From Brevibacterium permense (GTDB taxonomy: Bacteria > Actinomycetota > Actinomycetes > Actinomycetales > Brevibacteriaceae), in NCBI RefSeq assembly GCF_013280495.1, contig NZ_JABSSX010000001.1:543889-607888 (forward strand): a stretch of 64,000 bases of DNA. The letters run 5' to 3'. The notes beneath the pieces were generated by a model, which was given only the letters and a program-made list of their open reading frames with translations, was not told the DNA's origin and did no database searches. This document shows positions 46,023 to 55,067 of the stretch, piece after piece (position 1 is the stretch's first letter; every line of letters begins with the position of its first letter). The position numbers and the translations under genes are program-made.

Positions 46023-46685
46023 ATGTTAACGAAGTTCGAGGCCCTCCGAGCCATCCATGACACCGGAGCCGTGCTCATCATCCGACTCGATTCCGAAGAC
46101 GAAGCACTCGCCGTCGCCCATGCGGCGATCGCCGGCGGAATCCGTGCCCTTGAGATCACGCTCTCGGTGCCCGGCGCCAAGCGCATCATCACAGCGCTGA
46201 GCGAAGAGTACTCCGCTCAGGGCGTCGTCATCGGAGCAGGAACCGTCCTTGACGCGCAGTCGGCCTACAGCTGCATCGAGGCGGGTGCGCAGATGCTCGT
46301 GAGCCCGAACCTCGACAGCGGGATGCTCGAGGTCGCCAACCGCTACCAGGCGGTGAGCATCAGCGGTGCGTTCACCCCCACCGAGGTGGTCGACACCCTC
46401 AGCGCCGGTGCTGACATCGTCAAACTGTTCCCGACCGAGATCTCGGGTCCCGGATATCTCAAGACCGTCCGCGCCCCCTTGGCCCAAGCGCCGATCCTGC
46501 CCGCAGGCAGCGCGACCCCCGAGAACGTTTCGGAGTGGATCGACGCGGGTGCCGCGGCGATCGGCGTCGGCAGCTCAGTGACCAAGGCGGCCCGCAGCAG
46601 CGGAGACTACGGTGACGTCACCACCGCTGCCCGCACTATGCTCGCGGCCATCGCTTCGGCGCGCGGACGCGGAGATCAGGGATGA
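46023..46685 (+). CDS. 2-dehydro-3-deoxy-phosphogluconate/phosphogalactonate aldolase
   Basis: 220 residues from ATG 46023, with TAGCGT at 46009-46014 as the -10 (leaderless or nearly so); GTG codons at 46005 and 46017 are alternatives. Class I aldolase of the KDPG/KDPGal/KHG family: the catalytic Glu44 in LEITLSV and the Schiff-base Lys134 in IVKLFPTE are present, with GAGTVLD and GAFTPTEV. It cleaves KDPG or KDPGal to pyruvate and glyceraldehyde-3-phosphate. Its stop overlaps the MFS gene by 4 bp. Confidence 0.92.
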   Translation: MLTKFEALRAIHDTGAVLIIRLDSEDEALAVAHAAIAGGIRALEITLSVPGAKRIITALSEEYSAQGVVIGAGTVLDAQSAYSCIEAGAQMLVSPNLDSGMLEVANRYQAVSISGAFTPTEVVDTLSAGADIVKLFPTEISGPGYLKTVRAPLAQAPILPAGSATPENVSEWIDAGAAAIGVGSSVTKAARSSGDYGDVTTAARTMLAAIASARGRGDQG

Positions 46686-48022
46686 GCGCCGTGGCCAGCC
46701 CCCGCCGCACGGCGAAGACAAGCAACCCGCGCCGGATCCGATGGATCTTCGTCGCCCTCCTCGTCATCGGCGGAATCGTCAACTACCTCGACCGGTCGAC
46801 GCTGAGCATCGGCAACTCCACCATCGCCGAGGAGTTCGATCTCAGTGCCACCCAGATGGGCCTGCTGCTCTCGGCGTTCTCCTGGCCGTATGCGATCGCC
46901 AATCTTCCGGCCGGCTACCTCGTGGACAAGTTCGGGGCGAAGAAGATGTTCGCCTTCGCCTCCGGGGCCTGGTCGCTCGTCGGTATGGTCACTGCGGCCG
47001 CGAACTCCTTCGGCCTGCTCTACGCACTTCGAGTCGCGCTCGGCGTCGCCGAGTCTCCGTTCTTCACTGCCGGGCTCAAGGTCAACGAACGGTGGTTCTC
47101 TGCCAAGGAACGCGCATTCCCCATCGCACTCGTCAACACGGGCTCTCAGATCGCCAATGCCCTGGCCCCGCCGCTGTTGACCTTCCTGCTGCTCACCATG
47201 TCTTGGCGCGGGATGTTCATCGTCGTAGGTGCCCTGGGCATCATCGTCATGCTGATCTGGCTGCGCATCTACCGGGATCCGACGCTGCGTGAGGAACACA
47301 TTCTCAAAGGTGACGACTCTGCAGATGCCTCCGCCGATGAGATCGCTGAACAGCTTGATGAGGCCACAACGGCCGAGGCTGACACCGTTGTCGAAGGAGC
47401 TGAGAAGGTCGGTTGGGGAACGCTGTTCACCAAGCCGAACACCTACTTCATGATCATCGGCGCCTTCGGCATCTTCTACACGGTCTGGGTCTACCTCACC
47501 TGGCTGCCGAGCTACATCGAGACTGACCTCGGGTTCAGCCTGCAGGAGACCGGATGGCTCGCCGCGCTGCCCTTCCTCATGGGCGTCCTCGGCGTGCTCA
47601 CCGGCGGGTGGTTCTCCGGAGTCCTCATCCGTCGGGGCAGCCCCGCAATTGTGGCCAGGAAGGTGCCGATCGTCGGCGGAGCGGTCCTCGCAGCCGCCTC
47701 GGTGTTCCCAACGGCCTACCTCGACAACGTGCCGCTGATCATCGCGCTCCTCAGCCTCGGCTACTTCTTCTCCCAGGTGCCCATCGGCTGCCTGTGGACG
47801 CTGGCTTCGGATGTGGCGCCGAGCGAACAGGTTGCCTCCCTCGGTGCGATCCAGAATTTCGGCGGCTTCATCGGCGCGGCCCTCGCCCCGGTCGTCACCG
47901 GTTGGCTCGTCGACACGACGGGGAACTTCAACTCGGTCTTCCTCGTCGGCGCGATTCTGCTCATCGTCGGTGCGATCTCCTATGGTTTCTTCGTCAAGGA
48001 CCGCAGCCGGGAGGCGCATTGA
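46682..48022 (+). CDS. MFS transporter, anion:cation symporter (sugar-acid) type
   Basis: 446 residues and 12 predicted transmembrane segments. The LNYLDRSTLSIGNSTI-like first helix, the FGAKKMFAFASGAWS loop and the ERWFSAKERAFPIALVNTGSQIANALAPPL region match the ACS family (galactonate/glucarate/hexuronate carriers). It has an unusual long acidic central loop (DDSADASADEIAEQLDEATT). Part of the aldolase-MFS-kinase operon, so the imported substrate is likely a sugar acid such as galactonate, gluconate or 2-keto-3-deoxy acid. Confidence 0.9.
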   Translation: MSAVASPRRTAKTSNPRRIRWIFVALLVIGGIVNYLDRSTLSIGNSTIAEEFDLSATQMGLLLSAFSWPYAIANLPAGYLVDKFGAKKMFAFASGAWSLVGMVTAAANSFGLLYALRVALGVAESPFFTAGLKVNERWFSAKERAFPIALVNTGSQIANALAPPLLTFLLLTMSWRGMFIVVGALGIIVMLIWLRIYRDPTLREEHILKGDDSADASADEIAEQLDEATTAEADTVVEGAEKVGWGTLFTKPNTYFMIIGAFGIFYTVWVYLTWLPSYIETDLGFSLQETGWLAALPFLMGVLGVLTGGWFSGVLIRRGSPAIVARKVPIVGGAVLAAASVFPTAYLDNVPLIIALLSLGYFFSQVPIGCLWTLASDVAPSEQVASLGAIQNFGGFIGAALAPVVTGWLVDTTGNFNSVFLVGAILLIVGAISYGFFVKDRSREAH

Positions 48023-48648
48023 GCCAGTCACAGCGGCCGCAGATCTTCATCGTCATCGGTCCTGCCGGCAGTGGGAAGTCGAGCGTGAGCAAGGCTCTTG
48101 CCGCCGAATTCGGGGCCGCCTTCCTCGATAAGGACGTGGTCTGCGGGCCACTCACCGAGGCTCTCCTCGAGATTGCAGGCACCGATCCAGCTGGGCGTGA
48201 CGACAACCCTGTCTATCAGGACCGGGTGATGGACCTCGAATATCAGACGCTGTTGGCGATCGCGGGGGACAATCTGCGTCTGGGGCACAGCGTCGTCCTC
48301 GATGCACCCTTCGGCCGGTACCTGCCAGACGCCGACTTCCTCACAGCCAACGCCGGTGCGCACGAGTGGCCGGATGCGGAGTGGATCGTCGTGCGAGTAG
48401 CTGTCGACGGAGAGTCCGTGCGCCGGAGAGTGGAAGCTCGCGGGCTCTCGCGTGATCGTTGGAAGCTCGAGAACTGGGACGAATTCTGGACTCGAGCGTC
48501 GGCGGTCGACTGCCGGTGGACCGGTGCGACGGTGGTGCACGTCGACAATGGGGGCAACGGGTTCCAACGGGCCGAAGCCATCGCCCAGGTCCAGAGACAG
48601 CGGATGATGACGACGGCCGACGGTGACGAGCGCAATCCCCGGCGTTGA
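48019..48648 (+). CDS. P-loop sugar kinase-like protein
   Basis: 209 residues from TTG 48019, which overlaps the MFS stop as TTGA and has a GGGAGG ribosome site. Walker A is GPAGSGKSS (residues 14-22), then DKDVVCGPL, a lid-like REARGLSRDRWKL region. It resembles shikimate/gluconate kinase-like or AAA_33 small-molecule kinases. In this operon it would phosphorylate the sugar acid or its 2-keto-3-deoxy derivative to feed the aldolase. Known KDG and KDGal kinases are PfkB- or ASKHA-fold enzymes, so a P-loop kinase in that role would be a non-homologous replacement. Inference from context. Confidence 0.75.
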   Translation: MSQSQRPQIFIVIGPAGSGKSSVSKALAAEFGAAFLDKDVVCGPLTEALLEIAGTDPAGRDDNPVYQDRVMDLEYQTLLAIAGDNLRLGHSVVLDAPFGRYLPDADFLTANAGAHEWPDAEWIVVRVAVDGESVRRRVEARGLSRDRWKLENWDEFWTRASAVDCRWTGATVVHVDNGGNGFQRAEAIAQVQRQRMMTTADGDERNPRR

Positions 48649-48719
48649 GTACAACCGCCGGTGATTAGCGTGCCCGGACTGCACTGCACTCGTCGCGGTC
48701 CACGTACTAGTCTGAGATC

Positions 48720-49862
48720 GTGAACTCCCAGACATCTGATCAGACGGCGCAGTCGACGAACCCCGCGGACACCCTCCCCAACACCGGCACCGCCGCGCCG
48801 CCCGTCGACAACAGCCCCGAGGCGCACCCGCGCAACTTCGGCTCGGACAACTGGGCCGGTGTCCACCCCGAGGTGCTCGCGGCCATCGCCGAGGCCAACG
48901 TCGGCCACACGCCCGGCTACGGCGGTGACCCGTGGACGGCTCGCTTCCACGGCATCATGGCCCACCATTTCGGACCCGAGGCACGGGCGTTCCCCGTCTT
49001 CAACGGCACCGGCGCCAACGTGCTGGCCCTGCAGTCGGCGCTGCCGCGGTGGGCGGCGGTGATCACGGCCGCCTCGGCGCATATCAACTACGACGAAACC
49101 GGGGCGCCGGAGAAGGTCGGCGGACTCAAGATCATCGGTGCTGACACCGAGAACGGCAAACTCACTCCCGAGGCCATCACCGGTGCGATCATCGGCCGCG
49201 GTCATGAGCACAACGCGCAGCCGCTGGCCGTGTCGATCTCGCAATCGACCGAATGGGGCACGACCTACACCCCGGACGAGATCGCGGCGATCGCGTCCAC
49301 CGCGCACAAGAACGACATGATCCTCCACATCGACGGATCCCGACTCGGCAACGCGGCGGCCTTCCTCGGTGTCGGACTCGGCGATATCACGACGTCGGTC
49401 GGCGTCGACATCATCAGCCTCGGCGGGACGAAGAATGGATTGCTCGGCGCGGAGGCCGTCGTCGTCCTCAACCCCGACATCGGCCACGGCATGCGCTTCC
49501 TGCGCAAGATGAACCTGCAGCTGGCCTCGAAGATGCGCTTCCTCTCCGCGCAGCTCAATTCCCTCTACGAAGGCGATCTGTGGCGCACCTCGGCCACCCG
49601 GGCCAATGAGATGGCCATATACCTTGCCGGCACACTCGCCGAGGCGGTCGCGGGCAACAAGATCCCCGGAGTCGAGATCGTGCAGAAGGTCGAATCGAAT
49701 GTCGTCTTCGTCCGTATGCCCGCCGAGGTGGCCGCCCGCGCCCGGCAGAAGTTCGCCTTCGCGGACTGGCCGTTGGAGAAGGACATCGTCCGCCTCATGT
49801 GCGCCTTCGACACGACACGAGAGGACGTCGACGCCCTCGTCGCCGCCATCGTCGGGGACTGA
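48720..49862 (+). CDS. Low-specificity L-threonine aldolase
   Basis: 380 residues starting at GTG 48720, exactly 6 nt after a TAGTCT -10 (leaderless). PLP-dependent fold-type I: NFGSDNWAGVHPEVLAAI, HINYDETGAPE, HIDGSRLGNAAAFL and the PLP lysine in SLGGTKNGLLG. It cleaves L-threonine/allo-threonine to glycine and acetaldehyde. The first about 35 residues are a polar Ser/Thr/Pro/Asn-rich leader not part of the fold. Monocistronic. Confidence 0.92.
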   Translation: MNSQTSDQTAQSTNPADTLPNTGTAAPPVDNSPEAHPRNFGSDNWAGVHPEVLAAIAEANVGHTPGYGGDPWTARFHGIMAHHFGPEARAFPVFNGTGANVLALQSALPRWAAVITAASAHINYDETGAPEKVGGLKIIGADTENGKLTPEAITGAIIGRGHEHNAQPLAVSISQSTEWGTTYTPDEIAAIASTAHKNDMILHIDGSRLGNAAAFLGVGLGDITTSVGVDIISLGGTKNGLLGAEAVVVLNPDIGHGMRFLRKMNLQLASKMRFLSAQLNSLYEGDLWRTSATRANEMAIYLAGTLAEAVAGNKIPGVEIVQKVESNVVFVRMPAEVAARARQKFAFADWPLEKDIVRLMCAFDTTREDVDALVAAIVGD

Positions 49863-49973
49863 TCCGACGCTCCCAGGCTGCGGAACCGTCGAGCGGCCGT
49901 GCCAGCCACGACGGCTGATACCTGCCTTAATTGACAATTGTCCGCAGAGAATAACACTGAAGAAAGAAGATGA

Positions 49974-50762
49974 ATGAAGAAAGCCCTCGTTCCTGCCCTG
50001 ACGATTCTGCTCGTGCTCATCGTCGGGGTGATCGGATACATCCTCAATTCGGGTCCGGTATCGGGCGACGAAGCGGCGGATGACTGCGACGTCTCGGCCT
50101 ACACCATGGGTGTGAAGTGGCAGCAGCAGAGCGCTGAGGCGATGGCACTGCAGGGACAGACCTATGAGATGGCTGCGCGTCAGCTCGACAAGGCCGTTTC
50201 CAAGGCCCCGGACGGGGAAGATCTGGCTATCATGACCGACCTCGACGAGACTGCCATCGACAATTCGAAGCTGCTGGCCCGTGATATCGCCAAGTGCCAT
50301 GACTTCAGCGGCTGGGACACCTGGGACGACTGGGAGCAGAACGGGGAGCCGACAATGATCCCCGGTGCGTTGGAATTCTTCGAACATGCCGACCAGCTCG
50401 GAGTCGACATCTACTACGTCTCGGACCGGACGGAAGAGAATCGGGCGAAGAATGTCGAAGCCATTGCCAAGTTGGGCCTGCCCCAGGCCGATGACGAACA
50501 CGTGATGCTGCTTGGCCCGCCGAAGGATGAACGGCGTGCGAAGGTCGAGGCGAACCATACCCTGCTCATGCAGCTCGGTGACACCCTGCACGATTTCGAT
50601 GGCGCATTCGCGGATGCGTCCGTCGACGAGCAGAGGGAACTGGTGGAGAAGAACCGTGCGAAGTTCGGCACCGAATGGATCGTCCTACCCAATCCGACCT
50701 ACGGCGACTGGAGCGAATCCGACCTGGACGCATGGGACGCACCGGTTCGCGCTGATGACTGA
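49974..50762 (+). CDS. HAD-family acid phosphatase / e(P4)-type 5'-nucleotidase, membrane-anchored
   Basis: 262 residues with an N-terminal signal anchor (ALVPALTILLVLIVGVIGYIL) instead of the lipobox seen in e(P4). The catalytic motif MTDLDETAIDNS (DxDxT), YYVSDRTEEN (motif II) and LHDFDGAF with distal Asp residues match class B/C acid phosphatases. It dephosphorylates nucleotides such as NMN at the cell surface. A TTGACA at 49931 with TAACAC 15 bp downstream is a possible promoter. Confidence 0.85.
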   Translation: MKKALVPALTILLVLIVGVIGYILNSGPVSGDEAADDCDVSAYTMGVKWQQQSAEAMALQGQTYEMAARQLDKAVSKAPDGEDLAIMTDLDETAIDNSKLLARDIAKCHDFSGWDTWDDWEQNGEPTMIPGALEFFEHADQLGVDIYYVSDRTEENRAKNVEAIAKLGLPQADDEHVMLLGPPKDERRAKVEANHTLLMQLGDTLHDFDGAFADASVDEQRELVEKNRAKFGTEWIVLPNPTYGDWSESDLDAWDAPVRADD

Positions 50763-50827
50763 AGTCGGTCGGCGGACCGACTGCGGGCCCGGCTGAACGC
50801 CGACCCAAGCAGCGATCCCATTGAAAT

Positions 50828-50859
50828 TGCCCCGCACTGACGACAGTGCGGGGCATTCT
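50828..50859 (+). terminator. Terminator between phosphatase and UspA genes
   Basis: A perfect 12-bp stem (50828-50839/50844-50855) with a 4-nt loop then TTCTC. It serves the phosphatase on the plus strand and possibly the convergent uspA gene on the other. Confidence 0.8.
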
Positions 50860-50883
50860 CGTTCCAGCGAACCGGCGCGCGCC

Positions 50884-51294
50884 TTACTTCTTCTTCCGAC
50901 GGTCGACCTTGACGGAGACGACGGGGACGTCGGAGTCGAGGATGATCCGCTGTGCCGTCGAGCCCATGATGAGTTTGCCGACGGGGGAGCGGCGACGCGA
51001 TCCGATGACGATCATGCGGGTGTCGGCGGTCGCCTCGGCGAGGGCCAGGAGCTCCTCGACGGGATCGTTGCCGCGGAGGAACTGGAGGATCTCGTGAGAG
51101 ACCTCGGAGCTCTGCAGCGTCTCTTTGAGCTCCTCGATGTCCTTGCTCGTGGCCACACCGCGTTCGTCGGGAGTCTCGCCGATTCCGGCATTGAGCACGA
51201 CGAGGACGTCGTCGAATGCGCGGGCCTGCTCGATGCCGAATTCGACAGCGGCCCTGCCTTCGGGCGAGGGGGAATAACCGACGAGGACTGTCAT
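50884..51294 (-). CDS. Universal stress protein (UspA family)
   Basis: 136 residues from ATG 51294, with a GGAGA ribosome site 5 nt upstream; a longer frame upstream is not Usp-like. MTVLVGYSPSPEGRAAVEFG starts the fold, and MIVIGSRRRSPVGKLIMGSTAQRIILDSDVPVV carries the G-2x-G-9x-G-S/T ATP-binding motif. A stress-related nucleotide-binding protein of unknown specific role. Confidence 0.92.
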   Translation of the reverse strand: MTVLVGYSPSPEGRAAVEFGIEQARAFDDVLVVLNAGIGETPDERGVATSKDIEELKETLQSSEVSHEILQFLRGNDPVEELLALAEATADTRMIVIGSRRRSPVGKLIMGSTAQRIILDSDVPVVSVKVDRRKKK

Positions 51295-51521
51295 GATCTC
51301 TCCTGGTGCGACATTGGACGAAGCTCCCTCAATTTGTAGCACATCTGCCCTGTTCGAACGGGTCGCGGTCCGGTCCGCGGAGTCGGAAACCCGCCCGGGC
51401 GTCTGAGAGCTTCGCCACAGAACGGATGATCGAATACTGACCGACTCGGCGGTTGATCCGGCCGAGCAGTAAGGTGGTCGGCGTTGTCGACAGAATTTCA
51501 ACAGGACAGAAAGCAGTCTCA

Positions 51522-52907
51522 GTGACCGAATCGAATCAGCATCCCGGCAGCACGGGCGCACGCAGCGCGACCGCTGGCACAGGCGAACAGAAATCCGAAT
51601 GGCAGACGATCAAGTCGATATTCGCGGCCTCGTCGGGCAACCTCGTCGAATGGTTCGACTTCTACATCTATGCCTTCTTCAGCGTCTACTTCGCTGAACA
51701 GTTCTTCGTCGAAGGCAATCCGACCCTCTCGCTCATGCAGTCCGCCGGCGTCTTCTTCGTCGGCTTCCTCATGCGCCCCATCGGCGGATACGTCTTCGGC
51801 CGCGCCGCTGACCGCATCGGTCGCAAGAACTCCATGCTCATCTCGATTCTGCTCATGTGCGCCGGTTCGCTGTGCATGGCGATACTGCCCACGAGCGCCA
51901 CGGCGGGATCCTGGGCGGCCATCCTGCTGCTGCTTGTGCGCATGATCCAGGGCCTGGCCGTCGGCGGCGAGTACGGTGCGACCGCCACCTATATGTCCGA
52001 GGTCGCCACCGAGGGCAAGCGCGGCTTCTACTCCTCGTTCCAGTACGTCACCCTCATCGGCGGTCAGCTGCTGGCAAGCCTGCTCGCCGTGGTCATGACC
52101 CACACCCTGGGCACAGATCAGATCGAGGGCGGATGGTGGCGTCTGCCTTTCGTCATCGGTGCCGCGGCCGCCGTCGTCTCGCTGTGGCTGCGCCGCGGGC
52201 TCGAGGAGACCACCTCGACCGAGACCCGCGAGAACGAGAATTCCGGAAGCTTCCGCGAAGTCCTGCGCCATCCTCGCTCGTTCTTCGTCGTCCTCGGCAT
52301 CACCTGCGTCGGCTCGCTCGTGTTCTACGTCTTCACAACGTACATGCAGAAGTTCCTGCTGCTGCAGAACGAAGGAACCCCCGGCGAGGAAACCTTCAAC
52401 AAGGGTTCCATCGCCGACCTGATGACGGTCTGCCTGCTCATCTTCGTCGTCATGCAGCCCATCGCCGGAAAGATCTCGGACAAGATCGGCCGCAAGAACA
52501 ACATGCTCATCTTCGTCATCGGCATGATCGCCCTGCCGATCCCGCTGCTATCCATGATCGGCAAGTCCCAGTCGATGGTCACCGCCGGCATCCTCATCGT
52601 CATCGCCATGGCGTTCATCAGCATGTACACCTCCATCTCCGGAATCGTGAAGGCCGAGATGTTCCCCGCCCACATCCGCGGCATCGGAGTCGGCTTCACC
52701 TACGCGATCGGCAACTCGCTCTTCGGCGGATCCGCCGAGTACGTCGCTCTGTGGTTCCGCAATGCCGGGCTCGGCACCTGGTTCGCCATCTACGTCGTCG
52801 CCATCGCGATCGTCGGCCTCGTCGCCGTGCTGTTCATGCACGACAACCGCAAGCACTCGACGATCGACAACGCCCATTCCTCGGCGTACAAGCGCATCGG
52901 AAGCTGA
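51522..52907 (+). CDS. MFS metabolite:H+ symporter (ProP/KgtP/ShiA type)
   Basis: 461 residues from GTG 51522. The ASSGNLVEWFDFYIYAFFSVYFAEQFF opening helix and GRAADRIGRKNSMLISI (MFS loop motif) identify the metabolite:H+ symporter family (proline/betaine, alpha-ketoglutarate, shikimate, dicarboxylates). 12 helices are predicted. Substrate unknown. Ends 52 bp before a strong terminator. Confidence 0.9.
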   Translation: MTESNQHPGSTGARSATAGTGEQKSEWQTIKSIFAASSGNLVEWFDFYIYAFFSVYFAEQFFVEGNPTLSLMQSAGVFFVGFLMRPIGGYVFGRAADRIGRKNSMLISILLMCAGSLCMAILPTSATAGSWAAILLLLVRMIQGLAVGGEYGATATYMSEVATEGKRGFYSSFQYVTLIGGQLLASLLAVVMTHTLGTDQIEGGWWRLPFVIGAAAAVVSLWLRRGLEETTSTETRENENSGSFREVLRHPRSFFVVLGITCVGSLVFYVFTTYMQKFLLLQNEGTPGEETFNKGSIADLMTVCLLIFVVMQPIAGKISDKIGRKNNMLIFVIGMIALPIPLLSMIGKSQSMVTAGILIVIAMAFISMYTSISGIVKAEMFPAHIRGIGVGFTYAIGNSLFGGSAEYVALWFRNAGLGTWFAIYVVAIAIVGLVAVLFMHDNRKHSTIDNAHSSAYKRIGS

Positions 52908-52959
52908 GCTGATCGCCGGCTGATCCCATCACCGAGGCGGCCCGCCGCGACCGCGTACG

Positions 52960-53004
52960 ACGAGTGCCCCAGAACGCTGAGTTCTGGGGCACTCGTTTTG
53001 TTTG
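52960..53004 (+). terminator. Strong Rho-independent terminator after the MFS symporter
   Basis: A perfect 16-bp stem (52960-52975/52981-52996), loop GCTGA, followed by TTTGTTTG. Confidence 0.92.
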
Positions 53005-53048
53005 CGCCGGTGCTCGGGCCGGCGCTCCCACCTTCTATCAGAGCGCGA

Positions 53049-53124
53049 TGTTGGAACGAGTGGATATGTGTTGGAATATGATTGACGGTTTGTGAATAGC
53101 GTCATAAGATCGGTCAAACCAACA
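53049..53124 (+). promoter_or_regulatory. fru operon promoter with repeated TGTTGG operator half sites
   Basis: TTGACG (53082-53087) and TAAGAT (53105-53110) are 17 bp apart, the best promoter in the window. TGTTGGAA occurs at 53049 and 53069, exactly 20 bp apart, and CCAACA (inverse) at 53119-53124 downstream of the start point. The repeats probably bind the DeoR-type regulator encoded next. Confidence 0.72.
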
Positions 53125-53184
53125 GATAACCACGTGGCAATTCGTCCGCACCACTGACGAGCCACGCGAAGGAAAGGGCCGGAC

Positions 53185-53979
53185 GTGTTCGCTGAAGAAC
53201 GGCAACGACGCATCGCTGATCTGGTCAGCGAAGCGGGCCGGGTCAATGTCACCGATCTGGCTGCCGATTTCGACATCACCACGGAAACCGTCCGCCGTGA
53301 CCTTGCCGCTCTCGAGAAGGCCGGAGCCCTCCAACGCGTCCACGGGGGAGCAGTGCCCTGCCGTGCGCACAGCCTCGAAGAGCCGACCTTCGACGATCGC
53401 GAGATCCACAATCTCGATGAGAAGACCGAGATCGCCCGGTCCGCGCTGAGCCTGCTTGAGGAGACGATGAGCATCTCTGTTGACGGCGGCACGACCTGCG
53501 CGGCCTTCGCCCGCGCGATCGCCGACGAAGCCCATGGCCGCCTCGTTGCCGGACAGACACCGCGACAGCTGCGTGTCATCACGAACTCCCTGTCCACCAT
53601 CGACAGTCTGGCCGGAGCGCCCGGCATCGAGATCTTCGTCCTCCCCGGCCGGTTCCGGCCCGTCACCCGTGCCATGGTCGGACCGCAGACGATCGCGGCC
53701 ATCGACGAACACCGAGTCGACCTCGCCGTGCTCGGCACCAACGGACTCAGCGACGACGGCGTCTCCACCCCCGACCACGATGAGGCGGCGACGAAGTCGG
53801 CCTTCGTGAACTCCGGCCGCAAGGTCGTCGTGCTCGCCGACTCAGCGAAGTTCGGCGCCGTCTCCCTCGTCCGCTTCGCGGCCTTGGACCAGATCGATAT
53901 CCTCCTCACCGACACTGCGCCCACAGAGCCGATGTCGACCCACCTCGAGACCGCGGAAGTCGAGGTCGTCACACCATGA
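53185..53979 (+). CDS. DeoR-family regulator of the fructose PTS locus (FruR-like)
   Basis: 264 residues from GTG 53185 (MFAEERQRRIADLVSEAGRV). The HTH reads VNVTDLAADFDITTETVRRDLAALEKAGAL, and the sensor domain has SVDGGTTCAAFARAI and LGTNGLSDDG. First gene of deoR-fruK-fruA; it overlaps fruK by 4 bp. Orthologues repress fru genes until fructose-1-phosphate binds. Autoregulation is likely from the operator repeats upstream. Confidence 0.92.
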   Translation: MFAEERQRRIADLVSEAGRVNVTDLAADFDITTETVRRDLAALEKAGALQRVHGGAVPCRAHSLEEPTFDDREIHNLDEKTEIARSALSLLEETMSISVDGGTTCAAFARAIADEAHGRLVAGQTPRQLRVITNSLSTIDSLAGAPGIEIFVLPGRFRPVTRAMVGPQTIAAIDEHRVDLAVLGTNGLSDDGVSTPDHDEAATKSAFVNSGRKVVVLADSAKFGAVSLVRFAALDQIDILLTDTAPTEPMSTHLETAEVEVVTP

Positions 53980-55067
53980 TCCTCACCCTGACAGCGAACC
54001 CGAGCCTCGACCGGACCATCGAACTGCCCGGCCCCGTCCTCCGCGGCCAAGTGCAGCGAGCGGCCTGGGCCGGACAGCAGCCCGGCGGCAAGGGCGTCAA
54101 CGTCTCCCGCGCAGTGGCAGCCGCAGACCGGAAGACCCTGGCTGTTCTGCCCGGAGACGGCGACGATCCCGTGCTCACCGGCCTCGATGCGATCGGGCTG
54201 GCGCACCGCTCCGTTCCCACCGGCACACCGCTGCGGTCCAATATCACCGTCACCGAGCCCGATGGCACGACAACGAAGATCAACGAACCCGGCTCACCTC
54301 TCAGCCCGCAAAGCCAGACCGATCTGCTCGATCTCGTGGCAGGCCTGGCCGCCGGCGCGGACTGGGTCGTCCTGGCCGGGTCGCTGCCGCCGGGCGTCGA
54401 CGACGACTTCTACGCTCGCGCCATCGACCGCATCCGCGAACTCGCCGAACCGCCGCTGATCGCCGTCGACACCTCCGGCGGTCCCTTGGCCGCAGCGCTG
54501 CAGGCATCACCGGATCTCATCAAGCCGAACGCCGAAGAGCTCGCCGAACTCCTCGGCGCCGCAGGGCTGCTGCAGGCCGCCGGACTCCGCGACGACGATC
54601 AGGTCCTCGATGCTGCTGCGCTGTTCGAGATCGCCGACCGGCTGGAAGCCTCACCGCAGCTCACCGCCCGCGCTACATCGACTCTGCTCGCAGCCGCCGG
54701 GCCTCGGCCTCGTTCGATACTGGCGACCCTGGGTGCCGGAGGGGCGGTTCTCGCTCTGCCCGAGACCGCCTGGCATGCCCAGCATCCGCCGATGGACGTC
54801 GTGAGCACCGTCGGTGCAGGCGACTCCACACTGGCCGGCTACCTGCTGGGACTGACCGACGGCTGCGGACAAGGTGAGGCACTGGCCCGAGCCGTCGCCT
54901 ATGGCGCCGCTGCCGCGCGGCTGCGCGGCACCGGGGTGCCCAGTGCGGCAGACGCTCACACAGACGGTGTGACCGTGACGGCCCTGCCTGAAACTGCTCT
55001 GACCGACGAACTTTCACACCCACATCAGCACAAGGGCACAGCCCCTGAAGCCGAGGAGGCACGATGA
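53976..55067 (+). CDS. fruK: 1-phosphofructokinase
   Basis: 363 residues of the PfkB/ribokinase fold: MILTLTANPSLDRTIELPG, GGKGVNVSRAVAAA, and the catalytic-loop motif VSTVGAGDSTLAGYLLG (Asp base). It phosphorylates fructose-1-phosphate, delivered by the PTS, to fructose-1,6-bisphosphate. Its length exceeds typical FruK by about 40 residues, partly from an Ala/Leu-rich insert near 195-250. It overlaps both neighbours by 4 bp. Confidence 0.94.
   Translation: MILTLTANPSLDRTIELPGPVLRGQVQRAAWAGQQPGGKGVNVSRAVAAADRKTLAVLPGDGDDPVLTGLDAIGLAHRSVPTGTPLRSNITVTEPDGTTTKINEPGSPLSPQSQTDLLDLVAGLAAGADWVVLAGSLPPGVDDDFYARAIDRIRELAEPPLIAVDTSGGPLAAALQASPDLIKPNAEELAELLGAAGLLQAAGLRDDDQVLDAAALFEIADRLEASPQLTARATSTLLAAAGPRPRSILATLGAGGAVLALPETAWHAQHPPMDVVSTVGAGDSTLAGYLLGLTDGCGQGEALARAVAYGAAAARLRGTGVPSAADAHTDGVTVTALPETALTDELSHPHQHKGTAPEAEEAR

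Noticed and set aside
48243..50591. 782-codon minus-strand frame over the threonine aldolase and phosphatase genes
   Set aside because: Antisense shadow with no recognisable protein features.
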